From positions 1 to 36,443 of the forward strand of contig NZ_BNCJ01000030.1 in assembly GCF_014656415.1 (NCBI RefSeq): a DNA stretch of 36,443 bases, written 5' to 3'. The DNA comes from Seohaeicola zhoushanensis (GTDB lineage: Bacteria; Pseudomonadota; Alphaproteobacteria; Rhodobacterales; Rhodobacteraceae). Every line of letters begins with the position of its first letter. Within the stretch, counting starts at the first letter, position 1. The position numbers and the translations under genes are program-made. Positions 30,495 to 36,443 of this stretch are shown piece after piece. The notes under the pieces were generated by a model. That model was not told the origin of the DNA. It searched no databases and was given only the letters and a program-made list of their open reading frames with translations.

Positions 30495-32201
30495 TCAAAC
30501 GGAGTCGAAGGCCTCTGCCATCAACGCATCGATCATGTCCTGCCCGCGTCTGCGCTGCGCCTGCGCGACGGACTCGGACTGGTAGGCATGGCGTGTTCGG
30601 GGATCGCGCTGCGCATTCATCGCCAGCGCCATCTCGACCCCGTCGGGCCCGAGCTGCCCAAGCTCCGAATGGATCCGCATCCGCGCGATATGGGCGCCGG
30701 TCCCCATGTGCTTGCGCCAGACGGTCGACGGGTATTCTCGCGACAGCTGCCTGCCGGAGATGTCCCGCAGCACGGGCAGCCCCTGCCCCAGAGCGTCCTG
30801 GCGGAAATGCTCCAGATAGGCCGCATCCATGCCGCGGCAGACAAGGGCGTCGAGGAACGGCGTCAGGCCTGGATGAAGTCGACCTCGGAGCGGTTCGCCC
30901 TCCTTGTGCGTGTCGATATCGACCTGGTAGCGCGCACCGTCGAAGGTGATGTCCCGCGCCCAGACCAATTGACCATCCTCCAGACGCAGCGGGATCAGTG
31001 TCCAGAACGCAATACAGAACGCCTCGTTGATCAGGCGAAGCTGCGACTGGCGGCGTCTCGTGGTGCGGCTCTCCTCAAGCAAGGCATGGGCGAGCCGCCA
31101 GGTCTCTCTGAGGTCCGGCAGCCTGTTGTATCGACCCGCCTTCAGCGGCACGACACTGTCGAGATCCGCGCGCAGCGCGTTTTCATGGGCGCGGATCGCG
31201 GCCAAGGTCAGGCCGTCGATCCCGAGCGCCTCGGCGAACTGCCGAAGCCGCATGACCGCGGTGTGCCGGGTGGCCGGACGATCCCCCTGGAGCGTGTAAC
31301 GGGCCGTCTCGGCATCCGGCGCCAGCTCTGTCCGTCGGGCTTCCATGCGGCGAATGCCCTCGATGGTAATCGTCACCTCGGCCCCCGCATCAATCTGGAC
31401 CCGCGCAAATTCCCGCAGGACCTCGATCATGCTGTCGATTACCGAGGCGGCATAGGCACGCTCATGGACCGCGACGGCCCCTACCCGCATGCGGGAGAGC
31501 TGTGCCCTCCACTCGTCCGGCAGATCTTCGAGCTCGACCCGGCGGGCTGCCGGCGGCCGGGGCTTGCTGCCTGCGCGAGACAAGCGCGGCGGAGATTTCC
31601 GCGCAATGGCCTCCGCCAGGATGACATGGGCGGCCGGACTGCCCGGCAACAGCGTCTCGATCGCAATCTTGAGCGACCGCAGGCGCCGGCTCGAGGCGAC
31701 ATCCCCGGCGAAGGCCAGATAGTCGTCGACCGTCGGAACCGTGATCGACCGGGCTGCACTGAAGTCGAGGAACCGCGCAAAGACCCGCAGGTCCTCGAGC
31801 CCAAGCTCCGCCATCGCGGGCAAATCCCGATAAGGCGCCATCGCCAGGCTGGCGAGAAGGGTGTCGCGATCCGTGCGGTCGCAGACGCGGCTGCGGGGCT
31901 GTTTGATGCGGATTGCATCCCGGATGGTGCGCAGCACCGGCGTGCCGTCGGGCAGCAATCGATCCAGAGCCGTCCTCAGGTTTTCGAGCCGACGTGGCGA
32001 GGTGTCCTCCGCGACGAAGGCCAGGAAATCCTCGATCTCCGGCACCGCGATATCCTGTGCCGCCGCATAGAGGAAGAACGCATCGAGCGTGCGCAACTCG
32101 CGCAGACCTATCTCAGCCAGGCGTCCTGCCCCCAGGTAGGGGGCGAAGTGCGGTGCCGAGAGGAGCTCCTCGCGGCTGCGGGTGTCGTAGGTCTTAGTCA
32201 T
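30495..32201 (-). CDS. Tyrosine recombinase/integrase-like protein (568 aa)
   Basis: The C-terminal third shows the tyrosine-recombinase catalytic pattern: an Arg in TLIPLRLEDGQLVW, a Lys in DTHKEGEPL, the H-x-x-R box at His504/Arg507 (HIARMRI) and the nucleophile candidate Tyr540 (RTRHAYQ). The second His/Trp position appears as Gln. The N-terminal 200 residues contain two similar segments, each with an aromatic/Asp-rich pattern (AEIGLRELRTLDAFF and AELGLEDLRVFARFL) about 103 residues apart, suggesting an internal duplication of a DNA-binding domain. The start ATG overlaps the stop of the 612-aa recombinase (ATGACTAA), so both are made from one mRNA. It is longer and more divergent than phage integrases, and the target site is unknown. 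Confidence 0.75.
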   Translation of the reverse strand: MTKTYDTRSREELLSAPHFAPYLGAGRLAEIGLRELRTLDAFFLYAAAQDIAVPEIEDFLAFVAEDTSPRRLENLRTALDRLLPDGTPVLRTIRDAIRIKQPRSRVCDRTDRDTLLASLAMAPYRDLPAMAELGLEDLRVFARFLDFSAARSITVPTVDDYLAFAGDVASSRRLRSLKIAIETLLPGSPAAHVILAEAIARKSPPRLSRAGSKPRPPAARRVELEDLPDEWRAQLSRMRVGAVAVHERAYAASVIDSMIEVLREFARVQIDAGAEVTITIEGIRRMEARRTELAPDAETARYTLQGDRPATRHTAVMRLRQFAEALGIDGLTLAAIRAHENALRADLDSVVPLKAGRYNRLPDLRETWRLAHALLEESRTTRRRQSQLRLINEAFCIAFWTLIPLRLEDGQLVWARDITFDGARYQVDIDTHKEGEPLRGRLHPGLTPFLDALVCRGMDAAYLEHFRQDALGQGLPVLRDISGRQLSREYPSTVWRKHMGTGAHIARMRIHSELGQLGPDGVEMALAMNAQRDPRTRHAYQSESVAQAQRRRGQDMIDALMAEAFDSV

Positions 32202-34032
32202 CCATCAATCCAATCATCAGATCCTGCCCCCGCTCGACCAGCTTGATCGCGTTGAGCCAGCCATAGAAAGTACGAAGAGTTTCGGGCGTGTCGTCGATGC
32301 GTTTCGCGATGACCTCGATCTCGTTCGGGTGCCGGTCGAGCAGCAGCGAGGTCTGCCCATGCCGCATCTGGTGCGGGGTCATCGGCAGATTGACGATCGT
32401 CCGCATCAGCTTCTGGAATTCGGCCCCGAAGTAATCCGGATCGAGATGCCGACCCTGGGACTTGACCGAAGGGAACAGATACCGGCTCGTCTCCGCGTGC
32501 GGAAAGAGCGGGCGGATCACTTTCAGATACCAGGTGATGGTGTCGTGTGCGCCATACGTGTTGTGTTTGATCGGGAAGCGGATCGCGACCTTGTTCTTCG
32601 TCACATTGGCCGGAAGGACGACGCTGATCGGCTTCCTGCCCTTCGCCGGTATGGCGATCTGCGCGTCCTCCCCGACGCAGGTCAGCGCAATGGCGTTCAA
32701 TCGACGAATGGGCGCGCCGCCGATTTCGATCGCGGCGAAACAGGCCGCAACCCCCAGCATCCTGATTTGGGATATCTCGCGCTTCGAGAGGTCACGATCC
32801 TCAGCCCTGGCGGCCGCAAGCATGCGCTCGGCGTCTTCGCGCAGGGTCAGGAAGGACCGCAGGAAGCGCCGCCGCAGGTGCCGCTTGTTGACAAGGGCCT
32901 CGCAGAACTTGCGGTTCTCCGGCGTCATCGATTGTTCCGCCAAAGCCCCGGCTTGCGCGGTCTTGTTGTTGGCCAGGATCAGGTCCAGATTGCTCGTATC
33001 GAGCGCAAGATGCACCATGATCTGCCTGATGCACTTGAGGTATTTCCTCGAAGTCCGAGGCTTCAACCGCCCCTTCGGTTTCGGCAAGTCTGCCCGCCGA
33101 AAGAGCGCGCCCGCGATGCCGCACAGGGTTTCTTCACACCCAAGGATGGCTTTCACATCCGGCTCGCCGGGTGAGATCAGGTCCGCGGCGAGGCCGGCAC
33201 CGAGGAAGGTCGCGAAGGCCGCTTCCATCACCCGCGCGTGTTTCTTGTTTTCCTTCGTATGGGTTTCGGTGACGGGGTCCCATGCGTTGGTGGTCACGCG
33301 CTTGATCCACGGGTGATACTGCGCCGCCCAGGCCTCCGGCAGCCTATTGGCCCCGGGTGTCCGGGCGCTCCGGACAAACCCGATCGGGTGATCCGGCAGG
33401 AGGGGCAGGATTTCGGGAAACACGCGCAGGTCGTCGAGGCGGACGAGCGAGCGTGCATTTGCCTCGCGGGTATTGCCGGTGAAGTCGCGGTCGATCTGCG
33501 CCGCCCGGTCCGGGATCAGATCCTTCGGCTGCCAGCCGTAGGACCGGGCGATAAGGGCAAATGACCGCAGCATCGAGAGTTTCATCGGATGCCATTTCGC
33601 GGAGACGCCGATACGGCCTTTGGTCAGGGGCTCAATCGCCGCGAAGAGATCTGTCCAGTCGTCGTCACAGTCCCGTAGTTGCCGCTTCGCCTCCTGGAGC
33701 CCGTGGAACGCCCGCAGGGCCGCCTGGAGACGCCGACGAAACGTCTGATAAGCCGCATCCGTCGGCCATCGCGACGGATCGAACCCGTCGAGCGGGAAGC
33801 GGACCTCGAACTGATCGAGGCTCGCTTCGATCTGGGTCAGCGGGCGATTCAGGATCTCACCGACCCGGGTGATCACGCTGACATACCGGTCTCGGGTTGC
33901 CTCGCTGAGGTTCGTGCGCGCGGCTGTGAACGTCTTCAGGTCCGCCAGCGTGAGACCGGTCGCCAGTCTGGCGTTGGCGGACGCCAAGGCCAGGGTTGAG
34001 GTCGCCGCCGGGCGGCCGGAGAGATCGAGCAT
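32194..34032 (-). CDS. Tyrosine recombinase/integrase (612 aa)
   Basis: This is a large tyrosine recombinase. The C-terminal catalytic domain shows Arg in GGAPIRRLNAIAL, a Lys-rich beta-hairpin (NVTKNKVAIRF), H-x-x-R at His554/Arg557 (TPHQMRHGQ) and the Tyr590 nucleophile (LRTFYGW), 36 residues after the His exactly as in the partner protein. The N-terminal half has a core-binding-like region (LSEATRDRYVSVITRVGEIL). A good ribosome site (GAAAGGA) lies upstream of the ATG. It overlaps the 568-aa recombinase by 8 bp and follows a small DNA-binding gene after 210 bp. Paired large recombinases of this kind move transposons such as Tn554 and related islands. Confidence 0.82.
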   Translation of the reverse strand: MLDLSGRPAATSTLALASANARLATGLTLADLKTFTAARTNLSEATRDRYVSVITRVGEILNRPLTQIEASLDQFEVRFPLDGFDPSRWPTDAAYQTFRRRLQAALRAFHGLQEAKRQLRDCDDDWTDLFAAIEPLTKGRIGVSAKWHPMKLSMLRSFALIARSYGWQPKDLIPDRAAQIDRDFTGNTREANARSLVRLDDLRVFPEILPLLPDHPIGFVRSARTPGANRLPEAWAAQYHPWIKRVTTNAWDPVTETHTKENKKHARVMEAAFATFLGAGLAADLISPGEPDVKAILGCEETLCGIAGALFRRADLPKPKGRLKPRTSRKYLKCIRQIMVHLALDTSNLDLILANNKTAQAGALAEQSMTPENRKFCEALVNKRHLRRRFLRSFLTLREDAERMLAAARAEDRDLSKREISQIRMLGVAACFAAIEIGGAPIRRLNAIALTCVGEDAQIAIPAKGRKPISVVLPANVTKNKVAIRFPIKHNTYGAHDTITWYLKVIRPLFPHAETSRYLFPSVKSQGRHLDPDYFGAEFQKLMRTIVNLPMTPHQMRHGQTSLLLDRHPNEIEVIAKRIDDTPETLRTFYGWLNAIKLVERGQDLMIGLMDD

Positions 34033-34242
34033 GTCGTGTTCCTTTCTACCATGTTGAGGAGGGATGCGCTGCTGTCGTCTGGACGCGCGTTTCGTCGCTA
34101 AAACGCGCTCCGGACACAGAGGCCTGACCGTTTGCCGCCGGTGAAAACGGCCGGGAGTTCGTGTCCCTGCCGCTTGCGGGATGTCCGCGTCGCTTGGTGG
34201 AAATTCCTGTGTCCGAGAGCGTGATCAGGCATGCGTGAGACC

Positions 34243-34701
34243 TCATTTTCTGGGGGTGAGAGAACCGAAGGGAGGTGCCGTGCGGGCATAGCCCGGCAGG
34301 GGTTCGCGGCTGTGCCAGGCGACGATTTCAGCCCGGCGCCAGCGCAAGGCGCGCGCATCTGTCCGGCCGTTCGAGAGATCGATGGCGTCCGGGAAGGACG
34401 GCATGCCATTCGGCACCAGGCCCTTCGACCAGCGGTAGACGATAGAGGGGTCAACCCCGAGGGCGGCCGCGGCGGATTTGGCGGTTATCAGCGGTTCCGT
34501 CAGATGCTTCAGATGGCAGGGCTTCTGGTCAGCGGAAAGCCCGAGCGCGCTCCAGACCACGACCCAGCGCGTCGTGCCCCCGACCAGCCGTATCCCGAGC
34601 GCGGACAGGACACGGGACAGAGGGCGGTAGTCACCCGTGCGGACCGGTTTCAGTCCGAAGAACCTGACGAGATCATCACGGGTGAGGGGCTTTTCGATCA
34701 T
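34243..34701 (-). CDS. Small helix-turn-helix-like protein of the recombinase module
   Basis: This 152-aa product has a central stretch EPLITAKSAAAALGVDPSIV followed by YRWSKGLVP. It reads like an excisionase/MerR-type helix-turn-helix that picks DNA by a short recognition helix. The C-terminal part contains the repeated WRRAEIVAWHS pattern typical of AlpA/Xis-like proteins. It is first in the three-gene leftward set, 210 bp before the 612-aa recombinase, and probably steers recombination direction or controls expression. I do not recognise a named family. No good ribosome site is seen at the ATG at 34701. Confidence 0.6.
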   Translation of the reverse strand: MIEKPLTRDDLVRFFGLKPVRTGDYRPLSRVLSALGIRLVGGTTRWVVVWSALGLSADQKPCHLKHLTEPLITAKSAAAALGVDPSIVYRWSKGLVPNGMPSFPDAIDLSNGRTDARALRWRRAEIVAWHSREPLPGYARTAPPFGSLTPRK

Positions 34702-34738
34702 GGTCGCAAGGAACTAGGCCCCGCGATCTCACCCCCCA

Positions 34739-34769
34739 AAATGCTCCGGGCCCTGGGCACGGAGCATTT
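34739..34769. other. Perfect 10-bp inverted repeat upstream of the recombinase trio
   Basis: AAATGCTCCG (34739-34748) and CGGAGCATTT (34760-34769) flank an 11-base GC-rich loop, in the non-coding gap between the small HTH gene and the MazF-like gene. It could be a terminator for the leftward upstream gene, an operator, or a recombinase core site. Confidence 0.5.
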
Positions 34770-34940
34770 GCCATTACCGCCTGGATCACCAAATCCCGGC
34801 GATCTGGACCTGGCCTCGTCCCAAGGCCTCGAGCGTCGCCCGGGGCAACGCATCACCGGGTCGGGTCATTCTCTCCCCGACAGTGCGAGGACCGTCGTTG
34901 TCCCGTGACAGGACCCGGCCCTCGCAGGTGCGCCGATGGA

Positions 34941-35462
34941 TCAGCCCGCCGGAAGATCGTCCCGCAGCCGCAGGGGCGCCGGCTTCAGGCTCACGTCGAC
35001 TGCCGCTGCGGCGGCTTCGCGCCGACGTTCGGAGGCGATGTCGTGCTCAGCGTGGAGTCGCGCACGAAGACGCTGCATCCGTGCATGGGCGCTGCCGGTG
35101 AGGCGTCCCATCACCGGCGACAGAACGGGCAGCGCCACGTGGACCCCGGATTGTCCCAATGCCACGCTGAGCGGTCTTCGGGCTTGGAAACGGTATGCAC
35201 GCGTCAGGCCCGCGGCGCGGAACTCCGCCGGGCTGGACACCACGATATCGTAGCAGTCCCTGGCATTTGCCTCGTGCGTCGCGCCAGGCGCCAGCACCAT
35301 CCGCGGCGCGGCGCCGCCCCGCTCAACCTCGAGCACGAGGCAGGGCCGGGGCGCGGACGGGGTCGCGTCATCGCTCATCGGGAATGGAAACCGCAAAATG
35401 ACTCCTACCGAGAGGGCAGTCTGCCACGTCGGGAGGGCACACATCTGATCAAAGTCGAACAT
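34941..35462 (-). CDS. Unknown protein, possibly MazF/PemK-like
   Basis: The 173-aa product begins with a short lead, then GVILRFPFP and, a few residues on, RPCLVLEVERGG. This resembles the G.(V/I)....P......RP.LVL opening of MazF/PemK/Kid-like beta-barrel proteins. The middle (YDIVVSSPAEFRAAGLTRAY) and the Arg/Ala-rich C-terminal tail are not typical of characterised toxins. The ATG at 35462 is preceded by AAAGGA, 6 nt away. No antitoxin-like gene is evident next to it, although a 37-codon frame (35541-35654, leftward, with a GGGGAGAG ribosome-site-like sequence) lies just upstream. Function is uncertain. Confidence 0.5.
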   Translation of the reverse strand: MFDFDQMCALPTWQTALSVGVILRFPFPMSDDATPSAPRPCLVLEVERGGAAPRMVLAPGATHEANARDCYDIVVSSPAEFRAAGLTRAYRFQARRPLSVALGQSGVHVALPVLSPVMGRLTGSAHARMQRLRARLHAEHDIASERRREAAAAAVDVSLKPAPLRLRDDLPAG

Positions 35463-36057
35463 TTCAGTCCTTTCATCGCGTTGTCGACGCGTCTCACCCG
35501 GATCACCCACATTTTCCCGAGGGTCGGTTCCGGCTGCGCGTCACAAGATCCGCGCGGCCTGAACCGGCCATCGGTCCGACGGATAACCATTTGCCCCGGC
35601 GCCTGGACCCAGGCCTCTCCAGATTTCCAACCGATAGATGCGCGGTGCGGACATTTCGGTCTCTCTCCCCGTCAGCGGGCAGGTTCGGTGACGTCGTGTG
35701 GGCCCCCGACGGGTTTTCGTTTCGCAGATGCGACAAACGGCCAATATCCGGTGCCTGCCCCACGCATCGCGAAGGATCCCGACGACCTCGTCGCCGTGTT
35801 GCATTCACTCTCACGCGCCGGAGGCGAAAGATGATGTCTGAACCGAAGCAGGTCTTCGTCTGGGTCTTGATCTCGGGCCAGATCGTCCCGACCTTGACCG
35901 GTCGTGTCGCCACATCTATGCCCACGCACGCTGTGTAGGCCACCTTGGCAGGTCGCACTCAAATATCAGAGCGCGCCGCCATGTATCGATATGTGCACGA
36001 CGGACGTTCTGGCGGTGGGACCTTCCCTGAGAGCCCGCGGGTGACTAAACTGCCGAG
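35463..36057. other. Intergenic region with only doubtful small frames
   Basis: About 600 bp carry several overlapping open frames, none with convincing family resemblance. Two short candidates have ribosome-site-like sequences. One is leftward, 35541-35654 (37 aa, MSAPRIYRLEIWRGLG...). The other is rightward from 35831 (GGAGG 7 nt upstream; about 35 aa, ends 35938). I do not call either a gene. Confidence 0.3.
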
Positions 36058-36237
36058 ATGACCAGCGCTTCCAAGAAATCGCGCCAGAGTGAACCAGATG
36101 TGGACGAGGGGTCGTCTGAGACCTACGACCCCGAGTGCGCTCTCCTGGCCAGGAAACTTCTCGGGGAGACCCTGTCGGAAGCTGATGAACTCACTCTCGA
36201 TAAATACCTGTTTCTGAAGCGATATCCGATTCAGTAG
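36058..36237 (+). CDS. Small hypothetical protein (59 aa)
   Basis: The frame from ATG 36058 to TAG 36235 encodes a 59-residue protein: a polar, acidic N-terminal half (Ser, Glu and Asp rich) and a helical C-terminal half (LARKLLGETLSEADELTL, then DKYLFLKRYPIQ). Amino-acid make-up looks like a real small soluble protein. The ribosome site is weak (CCGAG), and no family is recognised. Confidence 0.4.
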   Translation: MTSASKKSRQSEPDVDEGSSETYDPECALLARKLLGETLSEADELTLDKYLFLKRYPIQ

Positions 36238-36386
36238 GCACATGCCTGGTCGCGGATGCGGCCTGCCTTTCCTGCCGGTCCGGAACTCGATCGGTGAAAC
36301 AGATTATTTTTTCTGGAGTATCTCACTCGAACCTATTTGGTCATCACGCGCTCAGTCGTGCAACAACCAAACGAGGTTTTTCAACC

Positions 36387-36443
36387 ATGGATTTTATCAA
36401 AGTCCCGCAGATGACATCCGAAGAACGCGAGCTCGGCCGTCGC
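36387..36443 (+). CDS. Start of a gene cut by the window edge
   Basis: ATG 36387 opens a frame that runs to the last base (19 codons, MDFIKVPQMTSEERELGRR). ACGAGG lies about 10 nt upstream and an AT-rich leader (from 36300, with a run of T) precedes it, so it looks like a true gene start. Nothing can be said about function. Confidence 0.4.
   Translation, partial: MDFIKVPQMTSEERELGRR

Noticed and set aside
35591-35938. Rightward 115-codon frame in the gap after the MazF-like gene
   Set aside because: Highly basic composition, overlap with several competing frames on both strands and no family resemblance. Only a short 35-codon end has a ribosome-site-like lead.

Overview
The window is GC-rich DNA, most likely from an alphaproteobacterium of the Rhodobacterales type. 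I infer this from codon use, the TAXI-type TRAP transporter, a liv-type transporter fused to a beta-oxidation operon, and the mix of IS6, ISKra4 and Tni elements. It reads as accessory DNA, either a plasmid or a genomic island: two metabolic blocks stitched together by at least six intact or broken mobile elements. No rRNA, tRNA or CRISPR array was seen.

Layout. (1) Positions 1-3698 are one end of a Tn5053/Tn7-like transposon: the tail of an upstream gene, then tniA (broken by one in-frame TAG), tniB and tniQ, closed by a repeat-bearing terminus. (2) Positions 4226-10091 are a catabolic locus. A leftward RidA and an M19-dipeptidase homologue stand back to back with a rightward LysR regulator, a TAXI solute receptor, a fused TRAP permease and a second RidA. 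(3) Positions 10149-18619 are a mosaic of broken insertion sequences (IS5/IS1182-like, ISKra4, two IS6, IS110). It carries a heme-peroxidase fragment and a TetR-HlyD-FtsX-LolD-like export operon. Two perfect 78-bp inverted copies of an ISKra4 end enclose the peroxidase fragment and export operon. (4) Positions 18745-29885 are one long leftward operon: enoyl-CoA hydratase-like protein, thiolase, acyl-CoA dehydrogenase, SDR, LivH, LivM, LivG, LivF, acyl-CoA ligase, LivK and TetR. A promoter with an overlapping palindrome lies in front. The operon should import a carboxylic acid, activate it to a CoA thioester and shorten it. (5) Positions 29955-30448 are a broken IS6 copy. (6) Positions 30458-36443 hold a leftward three-gene set: a small helix-turn-helix-like protein and two large tyrosine recombinases that overlap by 8 bp, ending at a strong hairpin. 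Behind them are a possible MazF/PemK-like gene and small unknown genes.

The least familiar part is block 6. Two large divergent tyrosine recombinases (612 and 568 aa) plus a 152-aa partner form a mobile module comparable in plan, but not shown to be homologous, to Tn554 TnpABC, RIT elements or the Gamma-Mobile-Trio. Other points to check are the M19 homologue that lacks three of five metal ligands beside two RidA proteins, the split ISKra4 transposase, the crotonase lacking both catalytic glutamates, and tniQ codons that double as transposon-end repeats.
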